From: Pseudoalteromonas sp. NBT06-2
Lineage (GTDB): Bacteria; Pseudomonadota; Gammaproteobacteria; Enterobacterales; Alteromonadaceae
Assembly: GCF_002276045.1 (NCBI RefSeq)
Contig: NZ_NQMR01000005.1
Coordinates: forward strand, 1 to 64,000
Direction of reading: 5' to 3'
DNA length: 64,000 nt
Shown: piece by piece, positions 56,787 to 64,000 of the stretch
Layout of the letters: every line of letters begins with the position of its first letter
Numbering within the stretch: the first letter of the stretch is position 1
Program-made: the position numbers and the translations under genes
Notes under the pieces: generated by a model
Told to the model about the DNA's origin: nothing
Database searches by the model: none
The model's input: the letters and a program-made list of their open reading frames with translations, nothing else

Positions 56787-57515
56787 ATGAGAAAATATAG
56801 GGTGATGATCGTTGACGATGAACCCATCGCACAGCGTATTATTCAAGATCATTGTAGCCACTTAGCTAATTTAACGGTTGTTAATCAAAGTCAAAATGCA
56901 CTGGAAGCCATGGCATTTTTAAATGAAAATAGCGTAGATATAATTTTCCTTGATCTTAATATGCCTAAGCTGCATGGGTTTGATATGCTCAAAGCGATAC
57001 AGGTGGAAGCGCAAGTTATTGTTACCACAGCTTATTCAGAATATGCCTTAGATGGATACGCACATGGCATTTGCGATTACCTGATGAAACCCATATCCAT
57101 GGAACATTTTGTGGCAGCCATCAATAAAGCGATTAAAAGCGTTGAGATTAATAGGCTATCTAAACCTGATAATCAATATGAGCAACTATCTGTACTAGCG
57201 CAGATTGATGATAAAACGATATTTATCAAAGCAGATAAAATGCATCATCAAGTGGCACTTAAAGATATTCTTTTTATTGAGGCTTGTGGAAATTACTGTG
57301 CGGTTCAATTAGTTGATAAGAAGTTAATGGCTTATCAAAAAATATCTTCTTTTGAAGAAGAACTACCGTCAGAACAATTTATCCGAATTCATAAATCATA
57401 TCTGTGTTCGGTTAGCAAGATTGAAAGAATTGCTAACAAATCACTTTTTGTAGAACAATATGAATTAGCCATTGGCCAGTCTTTTCGAGAAAAAGTATTC
57501 AAATTGGTAAAGTAA
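56787..57515 (+). CDS. LytTR-family response regulator
   Basis: 242 residues: receiver domain MIVDDEPIAQRII with phospho-acceptor Asp56 in IIFLDLNMPKLHG, switch residues VTTAYSEYALDGYAHGICDYLMKP, then a LytTR DNA-binding domain (about 145-240: KDILFIEACGNYCAVQLVDKKLMAYQKISSFEEELPSEQFIRIHKSYLCSV). It follows the kinase by 64 bases. The likely target is the divergent ABC/peptidase operon. Confidence 0.93.
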   Translation: MRKYRVMIVDDEPIAQRIIQDHCSHLANLTVVNQSQNALEAMAFLNENSVDIIFLDLNMPKLHGFDMLKAIQVEAQVIVTTAYSEYALDGYAHGICDYLMKPISMEHFVAAINKAIKSVEINRLSKPDNQYEQLSVLAQIDDKTIFIKADKMHHQVALKDILFIEACGNYCAVQLVDKKLMAYQKISSFEEELPSEQFIRIHKSYLCSVSKIERIANKSLFVEQYELAIGQSFREKVFKLVK

Positions 57516-57807
57516 GAATTTTGTATTGCAATTATTTTTAATATCGCGTTTAGCTACACTCAGTTGATATTTATTCGTTTTTGGAATATTAGCATCTTTG
57601 TTTTTATTGTTGAATAACAAAAATCATTAAGATTAAACCAGTAGATGGCAAGAACACTCGCCCATGTTAGTAAATACATCAGAATCTTTATATGCTTTTA
57701 ATCTTTTCATTTTAATAATGTTAACGTATATGTAAAAATTATATTTAACTTAATGAAACAATGATACTTCATTACTAATCAATGGGTTAGCTTAAGTGTT
57801 GAGTTCG

Positions 57808-57898
57808 TAGGGGTATAAAGTGGGGTACTATCACTAACTCCCACTCAACTAATCCAATAAAAACAAACAGGTAAGTCTTATATGGGCGGCATGATGTA
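57808..57898 (+). repeat. Right end of island A: element-end motif plus groEL core
   Basis: TAGGGGTATAAAGTGGGGTA (57808-57827), a spacer with TCCCACT and an AAAACAAACAGG stretch, then groEL core ATGGGCGGCATGATGTA (57882-57898). About 80 bp upstream (57750-57807) is also similar to the corresponding DNA at 61.2 kb. A groEL-like terminator follows. Confidence 0.75.
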
Positions 57899-57928
57899 GT
57901 TTTTATTACATAGCTCTTACTTATCAAT

Positions 57929-57960
57929 AAAAGCCCGAATAGAAATATTCGGGCTTTTTT
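57929..57960 (+). terminator. Duplicated groEL-type terminator, copy 2
   Basis: AAAGCCCGAATA, GAAA loop, TATTCGGGCTTT, T run. It has the same stem as the groEL terminator, with a changed loop. Confidence 0.8.
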
Positions 57961-57984
57961 AAATTTCATGAATTTTCATCATTT

Positions 57985-58075
57985 TAGGGGTATAAAGTGG
58001 GGTACCAATAAACCCTCCCATATGGTTATCACTTTAAAAACAGAGTGATAAGTCATAAATGGAATGCATAGCATG
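57985..58075 (+). repeat. Vestigial element end
   Basis: TAGGGGTATAAAGTGGGGTA (57985-58004) is repeated exactly, then ACCCTCCCA, an AAAAACAGAGTGATAAGTCA stretch that matches AAACAGG-TAAGTC of the 57.8 kb copy, and ATGGAATGCATAGCATGG where the groEL core would be. The groEL core has decayed. Confidence 0.6.
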
Positions 58076-58218
58076 GATTTTCGTTGTTTTAATGCCTCAA
58101 TAAAACTGAAGTTCTAATCTCAATATTTTCTTTTTATTTTGATACTCAACTTTTTCAAACTTGAATTATGTGCATATCACGCGCATAATGTGATCAATGA
58201 ATGGTTGGAGTGCTAATT

Positions 58219-58506
58219 ATGAATATTACTTTAGGTAAAGAGTTCGAACGAAGAATTACTGAAAAAGTGTCTGATGGTTTATATACCTCAGCAAGTGAAG
58301 TGATCCGTGATGGATTAAGAATGTTATTTGAGAAAGACGTTGCTAAAAACCAGCAACTTGAAATATTACGAGAAGAAGTAGCGAAGGGTTTTGAACAGCT
58401 AGCTGCTGGTGATTCATCAACGCACAGTGTGATGGATATATTTGAACAAGTTTCCCGCTCAGTAGATAGTAAACCTGCAAGCAAAGATACAAATGTCGAG
58501 CTATAG
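58219..58506 (+). CDS. ParD-type ribbon-helix-helix antitoxin
   Basis: 95 residues. The start MNITLGKEFERRITEKVSDGLYTSASEVIRDGLRMLFEKD is the ParD/CC2985 fold, where the strand pairs in the dimer to bind the operator. ATG 58219 is chosen, 9 bases after GGAG. The C-terminal part is the toxin-binding segment. It overlaps the toxin gene by 14 bases. The pair is probably autoregulated from the upstream region. Confidence 0.87.
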   Translation: MNITLGKEFERRITEKVSDGLYTSASEVIRDGLRMLFEKDVAKNQQLEILREEVAKGFEQLAAGDSSTHSVMDIFEQVSRSVDSKPASKDTNVEL

Positions 58507-58783
58507 GTTATCTCCTCTAGCCGAAGAGGATTTATTTAAAATAATCTCAATAACTATTGAGTCTTGGGGAAGTGCACAGGCAAAGGTGTATGCTCAAACT
58601 ATCGATGCAGTCTTATTGAAGTTAGCTCAATACCCTGACTTTGGCAGGGAAAGAAATGATGTTTATAATGGCGCTAAAAGTTTTCCTGTAGAAAAACATA
58701 TTGTGTTCTACCAAGTTAGTGATGACGGTATTGATGTTGCTCGTATTCTTCATCAGCGCATGGATCCCTCAAAGCAGTTTTAA
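58493..58783 (+). CDS. ParE/RelE superfamily toxin
   Basis: 96 residues: YRLSPLAEEDLFKIISITIESWGSAQAKVYAQTIDAVLLKLAQYPDFGRERNDVYNGAKSFPVEKHIVFYQVSDDGIDVARILHQRMDPSKQF. The closing VARILHQRMD and the GR...FPVEKHIVFY pattern are those of ParE-type toxins, which inhibit DNA gyrase. Overlaps the antitoxin gene, as such pairs do. Confidence 0.88.
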   Translation: MSSYRLSPLAEEDLFKIISITIESWGSAQAKVYAQTIDAVLLKLAQYPDFGRERNDVYNGAKSFPVEKHIVFYQVSDDGIDVARILHQRMDPSKQF

Positions 58784-58807
58784 TCATATTTTGGTAAGGT
58801 TATCATC

Positions 58808-61180
58808 ATGCCTGAAAACCATATTAATAAACTTGCTAAACTAGATGCTCGTCTTCAATTATTAAATGAAGAGCGGCTTGCTTTGCTTAATGATCGTCAA
58901 GCGTTAATAACTGAACATGAAGCTGAATTAGCTCAAAACTTCAATCTACACGCCTCTCCCGAATCTAAAATTGACCTTTTTCTTTCATATTTTAAAGGCC
59001 GAAACGATGTTTACCCATTTAGATGGGAATCAAAAAACGGTAGAAGTGGTTATTCACCTGCTTGTTGGAATGAATGGCAGCCCAAGATTTGTAACAAACC
59101 AAAAATTAGCTGTACTGAATGTAAAAATCAGAACTTTAAAGTACCTGATAATCAAGCCGTTTATGGACATTTGAAAGGTATTAAAACCATCGGCATCTAT
59201 CCTCTATTAAGTGATAATTCAACGTATTTACTTGCGGCTGATTTTGATAAAAAGGATTGGTTTGAAGCTACATCTGCGTTTGCAACGACTTGCGACTCGT
59301 TAAGTATTCCCTATCTATTAGAACGTTCAAGAAGTGGTAACGGTGGCCATATATGGATCTTTTTTTCAGAAGCTATAGCTGCTAGTGATGCCAGACGATT
59401 AGGCAATGGTTTACTTCGTAAAACAATGGAGTTATACCCGTTATTATCCTTTGATTGCTTCGATAGGCTATTTCCTAATCAAGATATTATGCCAGAGGGC
59501 GGCTTTGGTAACCTGATTGCTTTACCACTACAGTTAGAGCCAAGAAAATATAATAATAGTGTTTTCATTAATAATGAAGGCGTGCCTTATAATGATCAGT
59601 GGTCAATACTGGCTGCTACTCGAAAAGTGACTAAACCGCAGCTTCAATCAACGCTGAATCAGCTAAATTCTTATATTGAAATAACGCCAGAAGACATTGA
59701 AAATAACGAACCATGGAAGAAACTTAATGGCAATGAAATCATTAAGATCAACGAATGCCCACAGAAGGTCACATTGACTCTAGCTGATCAGTTATATGTT
59801 CCAATTGCTAATTTACCCGGAAAATTAACCTCTAAGTTGAAGCATTGCGCAGTATTTTCTAATCCTGAATTTTACAAACGACAAGCGTTACGTTTATCAA
59901 CCATTGGCACTAGTCGATATATTTGTGCTGCGCATATAGAAAATGGTTATTTAACCTTACCTAGAGGTTGTTTAACCGAAGTTACTCGCATCATATCAGG
60001 CCAAACAATAGAGATTGAATACATCGATAAACGATTTGAAGGTAGCCAACTAGAAAAAATTAAGTTCAAAGGTAAATTAAAAAGCCAACAGAAGAAAGCT
60101 GTTGATGCATTATTTTCACAAACCAATGGTGTTTTTGTTGCGTCAACGGGCTTCGGTAAAACAGTTACTGGATTGGCGCTTGTCGCTAAGAGAAAGGTAA
60201 ATACTTTAATCTTGGTTCATAACCGACAATTGGCGGAACAATGGCTTGAACGGATAAAGGTCTTCTTAATTAATGTGGAAGTAGGCTCATTGTTGGGAGG
60301 GAAGGATAAATTAACTTATGAAGTTGATGTTGCTACATATCAAAGTTTAGTAAGTCGTAATGGGATAGACATTAAACCTGCCATTGAAAAATATGGGCAA
60401 ATATTAATAGATGAATGCCACCACTTGCCTGCATCAAACTATGAGTGTTTGATAAAGTCAGTAAATGCTAAATATATCCACGGATTTACAGCGACACCTA
60501 AACGCCAAGATGGTTTAGAAAAATTAATGCACTTCCAAATAGGCTCTGTTGTTTATAAGGCAGCAAGCACCACCAATAGTTTTGAACAACATGTGAAGGT
60601 GATTAAGACTGATACTAGTTTCCCATCAGAATGGTTAATCCCTGAAACTAAACCACATATATCTCAAGTTTATAAACACTTAGTTTGTGACCAAGCTAGA
60701 AATGAAATAATCGTTAACAGCATAGAGCTATCGGTGAATAACAATAGATCTGTAATGGTACTTACTGAAAGAAAAGAGCATATTGAATTACTTGCTAAGA
60801 TGATGACTGCTAAGGGAATAAAGGTTGTTGAACTGCATGGCGGTATTTCTGCCAAACAAAGGCGAGAACGAATCACCCTGTTATCTAGTCAACCAAGTAA
60901 TGGTGAAGCTATTGTTATTTTGGCAACAGGAAAATATGTAGGTGAAGGTTTTGATTTACCACATTTAGATACTTTATTTATAACGCTACCGATAGCTTGG
61001 AAAGGCATTTTAGCGCAATACGCTGGGCGCATTCAGCGAGAATGGAGTAGTAAAACTGTTATTCAAGTTTACGACTTTATTGATGATTTCCCGACATTAC
61101 AGCGTATGTGGAAGAAACGTGAAAAAGGTTATAAAGCGCTAGGGTATGAATTTAATGAACAGAAAATGTTAGAGTTTTGA
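58808..61180 (+). CDS. AEP primase-SF2 helicase protein of the TOTE conflict-system type
   Basis: 790 residues. Coiled-coil start (about 5-45), then an archaeo-eukaryotic primase domain (about 60-300): LLAADFDKKDW with the Asp pair, SRSGNGGHIWIFFSE with the His motif, and a putative zinc cluster CNKPKISCTEC. Then an SF2 helicase: Walker A STGFGKTVTG, DECHH box, GFTATPKR, and motif VI QYAGRIQRE. Related proteins named TOTE are linked to anti-mobile-element conflict. No nuclease domain is visible here; the C-terminus ends soon after motif VI. It follows the toxin by 24 bases. Cytoplasmic. Function in this strain unproven. Confidence 0.82.
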   Translation: MPENHINKLAKLDARLQLLNEERLALLNDRQALITEHEAELAQNFNLHASPESKIDLFLSYFKGRNDVYPFRWESKNGRSGYSPACWNEWQPKICNKPKISCTECKNQNFKVPDNQAVYGHLKGIKTIGIYPLLSDNSTYLLAADFDKKDWFEATSAFATTCDSLSIPYLLERSRSGNGGHIWIFFSEAIAASDARRLGNGLLRKTMELYPLLSFDCFDRLFPNQDIMPEGGFGNLIALPLQLEPRKYNNSVFINNEGVPYNDQWSILAATRKVTKPQLQSTLNQLNSYIEITPEDIENNEPWKKLNGNEIIKINECPQKVTLTLADQLYVPIANLPGKLTSKLKHCAVFSNPEFYKRQALRLSTIGTSRYICAAHIENGYLTLPRGCLTEVTRIISGQTIEIEYIDKRFEGSQLEKIKFKGKLKSQQKKAVDALFSQTNGVFVASTGFGKTVTGLALVAKRKVNTLILVHNRQLAEQWLERIKVFLINVEVGSLLGGKDKLTYEVDVATYQSLVSRNGIDIKPAIEKYGQILIDECHHLPASNYECLIKSVNAKYIHGFTATPKRQDGLEKLMHFQIGSVVYKAASTTNSFEQHVKVIKTDTSFPSEWLIPETKPHISQVYKHLVCDQARNEIIVNSIELSVNNNRSVMVLTERKEHIELLAKMMTAKGIKVVELHGGISAKQRRERITLLSSQPSNGEAIVILATGKYVGEGFDLPHLDTLFITLPIAWKGILAQYAGRIQREWSSKTVIQVYDFIDDFPTLQRMWKKREKGYKALGYEFNEQKMLEF

Positions 61181-61270
61181 TTTTTAAGTCAATTATTAAA
61201 AATAATTTTTACAAACATGAAACAACGATGTTTCATTACTTTTCAAAGGTTAACTCAAGCATCTGAACTT

Positions 61271-61361
61271 TAGGGGTATGAAGTGGGGTGTCAGCACGAT
61301 CTCCCATTTAACAAGTTTAATAAAAACAATTAGATAATAGCTTAATGGGCGGCATGAAGTA
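61271..61361 (+). repeat. Right end of island B: element-end motif plus groEL core
   Basis: TAGGGGTATGAAGTGGGGTG (61271-61290), spacer with CTCCCATTT, then ATGGGCGGCATGAAGTA (61345-61361, one change), then AATAG...CTATTACTTAGCTCT matching the groEL sequence. The 70 bp before the motif also match the 57.75 kb region. Confidence 0.75.
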
Positions 61362-61400
61362 ATAGATTTTAAATCTATTACTTAGCTCTTACTTATCAAT

Positions 61401-61430
61401 AAAAGCCCGAATAGAAATATTCGGGCTTTT
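61401..61430 (+). terminator. Duplicated groEL-type terminator, copy 3
   Basis: AAAGCCCGAATA / TATTCGGGCTTTT stem with GAAA loop, followed by ATTTTTATT. It is the distal copy and by the usual logic of 3'-end integration would be the original groEL terminator. Confidence 0.8.
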
Positions 61431-61577
61431 ATTTTTATTAATAATAAACTGACTAATCTTCTAGTTAAATTAGCCCTTACATTATTGTAACGATCAACTC
61501 AATTTAAAGACTTGCTTGGGTACTTTTCAGTAATTTCATCTCATACCTGCAATAACACATTTGTTAATTGTTTTTGT

Positions 61578-63782
61578 TTAGAAATCGACTTCCACTGATA
61601 GACCTAAACGACGTGGTTTAGCTGGACTAGAAAAATACAAACCTTCTGTTGGGAAAGTGAAGTCTGCAAAGGCCTGTCCGGTAAAGTAATACTCATTCAG
61701 TAGATTATCGGCAAAAAGTGTTATTCGGTAGTTATCTAGAGTCCAGCTGATATTGGCATCAACAACTTCGTAGCTTTTTTGCGTTACTTTATTATCGAGA
61801 TCTAGATACATATCGCCATAGGCTGACAGTTGTAAGTGAGCCTGCCAATTGTCTGTAAAGTGATAATTTACACTTACATTGGCACTGCTCTTAGGCATCA
61901 TAATTGAGCTGTTGCCAGAAAAGCCTTTACCATAAGCGAGTTCAAAATTTTTGTACTCGCTGTCGGTATAGCCAATACTACCATGTACACTTAAATTTAT
62001 TGCTGGTTGCCATTTGAATTCAGCTTCCAGACCTTTGGCATTGAGTTCTGCTGCATTTATCACCACAGAAGTTGAAACCGCTTTGCCTGATGTATCACGT
62101 AAAAAGTTCATTTCTTGCCAGTTCTCAGCATAAGATGAGAAGATTGATATGCTCCAGTATAAGTCGTTATTTTGAGTTAACCCTTTAAAGCCCATTTCGT
62201 AATTCCAAATGGTTTCTGGTTTAAACTTTACGCCGTTTTTACGCGATTCTTCATCAGTAAAGGCATCGTCATTAAATCCACCGGGTTGCCAGCCCTTGGC
62301 TGCAGACATATATCCATTAATTTGTTCATTAAATTGGTAAGCTAACGCGAGTTTTGGCAAAAATTCATTATAGCTGCCTGACTCGTCTAGTTGAGGAAAT
62401 ACAGCAGTTACCTGACCACCAAGAATGAAAGCACTATTACTGGCTCTGAAAGATTCGCGTTTTGCCCGCTCATATCGTCCGCCTAGCGTCAGTATCCAGT
62501 TATTATCAAACTCAATATTACTGCTTGCAAAAATTGCAATGTCCGTACTGCTTTCTTCCAATGGGACTAATGAAATGAAGTCAGTCGCGTCGCCAATAAT
62601 ATCCTTGTAGCCAACAATAAACTCTCGTTTACCTCTGTATGCGCTAATACCTGTTACCCATGAAATACCATTTTTTTCAGGTGAAAGTAAGCGTATTTCC
62701 TGAAACAGTTGATCTCTTCTATCGTCACCACCTGTGTTGATAAAAGGTAAGCTGGTCAATTCAAATTGTGCCCCCCAGCCATAGGACTCTTTGTTCAGCA
62801 TACTGGTTACAGAAACTAAACTTAAGTGATCCCAGTCATAATTGATTTTAAAGTTCAGGGAGCGCTCGTTCTCATCATAAACACGAATGTCATCCATATG
62901 ATATTCATGCTGACTAGCTATGGGGTTAGCATTGATTTGAGCAATGCCAAACATTTGCTCAAATACCGGATTTGATTGAGCAAATACCTGGTTGTAGAGT
63001 TCAGCATTCATCGGAATATAGGTTTGCTCATAAATGCCGTTTGCGCGATTAAATTCTCCGGCATATTGCAAGCTCATGCTTAATCGCTCAGTCGGATAAT
63101 AATTTAGAGTTGCTAATATTGCTGAATTTTCAATATCACCTTTATTGTTAGTTGAAGGATCAATGTTTTGTGTATAAGTGTCACCTTGCTCTCGACTTAC
63201 AGTAACACGGGCAGACCATTGTTCATTAATGTGACTAGCTACGTTAAAGCGAGTATTTTGTCTACTACCATTAGTATAGTGTTCAGTACTAATTTCACCT
63301 TTAGCCGTTAGATCAGTGTCTGGCATTTTTGTGTTAATTACAATCACTCCTCCTTCTGTATTAGCTCCATATAGTGTGCCTTGCGGACCCCGTAAAACTT
63401 CAATCTGACTCACGCCCATTAATAACTTGTCATTCACGGTGCGATAAGGAATATCGTCAATATAAACAGTTACACGATTTTCGCTCAGTGGATTAGCACC
63501 TATACCCCTAATACTAATAAATTGTGCTCCTACCTCACCTAGTTGGCTGAATTTCAGGTTGGGTACAAAGTGTTCTATATCTGTCAGTCGCTCAATTCTG
63601 GCTTGATTGATTTGCTGACTATCGATAACACTCACTGATGCAGGGACCTGCATCAACTCAGACTGCATTTTACTGCCTTTAACTGTGATTTTCTCGATCT
63701 CCTGCTCTGTATCAGTATTGGCTAATGAAAAAGTAGCGAGTAACAAAGAACATAAAGGAATAGGTATTAGGTAGCATTTCAA
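61578..63782 (-). CDS. TonB-dependent outer-membrane receptor
   Basis: 734 residues: signal peptide (LIPIPLCSLLLATFSLA), plug domain (about 40-155) with PASVSVIDSQQINQARIERLTDIEHFVPNLKFSQ, SIRGIGANPLSENRVTVYIDDIPYRTVNDK and VLRGPQGTLYGANTEGGVIVINTK, and a 22-strand barrel ending with FSSPAKPRRLGLSVEVDF, with terminal Phe. The TonB-box-like EIEKITVKG is near the start. With an AraC-type regulator gene adjacent on the same strand, a siderophore or similar role is possible; the ligand is not evident. Lies past the last groEL repeat. Confidence 0.92.
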   Translation of the reverse strand: MKCYLIPIPLCSLLLATFSLANTDTEQEIEKITVKGSKMQSELMQVPASVSVIDSQQINQARIERLTDIEHFVPNLKFSQLGEVGAQFISIRGIGANPLSENRVTVYIDDIPYRTVNDKLLMGVSQIEVLRGPQGTLYGANTEGGVIVINTKMPDTDLTAKGEISTEHYTNGSRQNTRFNVASHINEQWSARVTVSREQGDTYTQNIDPSTNNKGDIENSAILATLNYYPTERLSMSLQYAGEFNRANGIYEQTYIPMNAELYNQVFAQSNPVFEQMFGIAQINANPIASQHEYHMDDIRVYDENERSLNFKINYDWDHLSLVSVTSMLNKESYGWGAQFELTSLPFINTGGDDRRDQLFQEIRLLSPEKNGISWVTGISAYRGKREFIVGYKDIIGDATDFISLVPLEESSTDIAIFASSNIEFDNNWILTLGGRYERAKRESFRASNSAFILGGQVTAVFPQLDESGSYNEFLPKLALAYQFNEQINGYMSAAKGWQPGGFNDDAFTDEESRKNGVKFKPETIWNYEMGFKGLTQNNDLYWSISIFSSYAENWQEMNFLRDTSGKAVSTSVVINAAELNAKGLEAEFKWQPAINLSVHGSIGYTDSEYKNFELAYGKGFSGNSSIMMPKSSANVSVNYHFTDNWQAHLQLSAYGDMYLDLDNKVTQKSYEVVDANISWTLDNYRITLFADNLLNEYYFTGQAFADFTFPTEGLYFSSPAKPRRLGLSVEVDF

Positions 63783-63883
63783 AGGAGTCTCTCTTGTAAT
63801 TCATAAAAGAATATATGGTAAAAGAGCGGCTAATAAAAGACGCTTGTTGGACGGAGAAATACCTTTGTTTGTCGGAGTTTTTG

Positions 63884-64000
63884 TTATTCTTGTTTGGCAG
63901 TGTTTAACAATTGCCTTTGATAATCTCGGGGGCTTAATCCATACGCTTTTTTAAATGCGACGGCAAAGTGGCTACTACTGGTGTATCCAACATCCAGCGA
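63884..64000 (-). CDS. AraC-family regulator, C-terminal end (cut by the window edge)
   Basis: The last 38 codons of a gene entering from beyond 64000: SLDVGYTSSSHFAVAFKKAY and GLSPRDYQRQLLNTAKQE, then TAA. The GYTSSSHFAVAFKKAYGLSPRDYQ segment is the second helix-turn-helix of AraC/XylS regulators. It lies 101 bases upstream of the TonB receptor gene on the same strand, so it probably controls that gene. Confidence 0.85.
   Translation of the reverse strand, partial: SLDVGYTSSSHFAVAFKKAYGLSPRDYQRQLLNTAKQE

Larger units (their letters stand above)
57899..61361. mobile_element. Putative genomic island B at the groEL 3' end
   Basis: Lies between the groEL-core copies at 57882-57898 and 61345-61361. 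It holds a ParD/ParE-type pair and a primase-helicase. A decayed element end (57985 to about 58075) at its left side suggests at least one further element once sat there. No recombinase gene is present. Confidence 0.5.

Noticed and set aside
57787..57969. 60-codon minus-strand frame
   Set aside because: Reads through the duplicated groEL terminator and element-end motif; no ribosome site.

Overview
The window is chromosomal DNA of a low-G+C marine gammaproteobacterium. A complete MSHA pilus locus, AcnB, FxsA-GroESL, AccBC-AroQ and a DusA-linked integration site together point to Alteromonadales. The protein style resembles Colwelliaceae or Pseudoalteromonadaceae, but the sequence alone does not settle the genus. 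No rRNA, tRNA, CRISPR array or IS transposase was seen.

Layout. (1) 1-2.2 kb: a frameshifted tyrosine integrase faces away from dusA, whose 5' end is a known integration site. This is probably the scarred edge of an integrated element. (2) 2.5-5.5 kb: a secreted small protein, two tiny paralogous membrane peptides, a MITE-like repeat, then a sigma54-driven phage-shock operon (pspA, a pspC-like gene, a membrane protein). (3) 5.5-7.8 kb: a periplasmic copper chaperone, a DUF2333 protein and an outer-membrane barrel. (4) 7.9-28.2 kb: the MSHA type IV pilus locus in the order mshH-I-I2-J-K-L-M-N-E-G-B-A-C-D-O-P-Q. No mshF is recognisable, the 3' end of mshG is tandemly duplicated, and mshD and mshO carry unusually long, mutually similar prepilin leaders. 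(5) 28.3-35.9 kb: a DMT exporter, an OmpA-like porin and a metal-related cluster. In the cluster a large choice-of-anchor B surface protein is divergent from an MbnP/MbnH pair. (6) 36-39 kb: trans-3-hydroxyproline catabolism with an M24 Xaa-Pro peptidase. (7) 39.8-50.6 kb: housekeeping genes (acnB, accC-accB-aroQ, dsbD, fxsA, groES-groEL) with sigma32-like promoters before fxsA and groES.

(8) 50.6-61.4 kb is the most unusual part. The last codons of groEL and its terminator recur at 57.88-57.96 kb and 61.35-61.43 kb, and a decayed copy lies at about 58.0 kb. Each is preceded by the same element-end motif (TAGGGGTATRAAGTGGGGT). I read this as an array of genomic islands inserted one after another at the 3' end of groEL, with no recombinase gene inside the window. 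Island A carries an M1-peptidase/ABC-permease fusion, its ATPase, and a LytS/LytTR two-component pair. Island B carries a ParD/ParE-type toxin-antitoxin pair and a primase-helicase of the AEP-TOTE type. (9) After the array come a TonB-dependent receptor and the 3' end of an AraC-family regulator, cut by the window edge.

A family of roughly 260-315 bp elements with 22-24 bp terminal inverted repeats (ATACCCAAGCCACTT...) occurs at 3.4, 30.9 and 42.8 kb, and several short tandem repeats (7, 13 and 18 bp units) are present.
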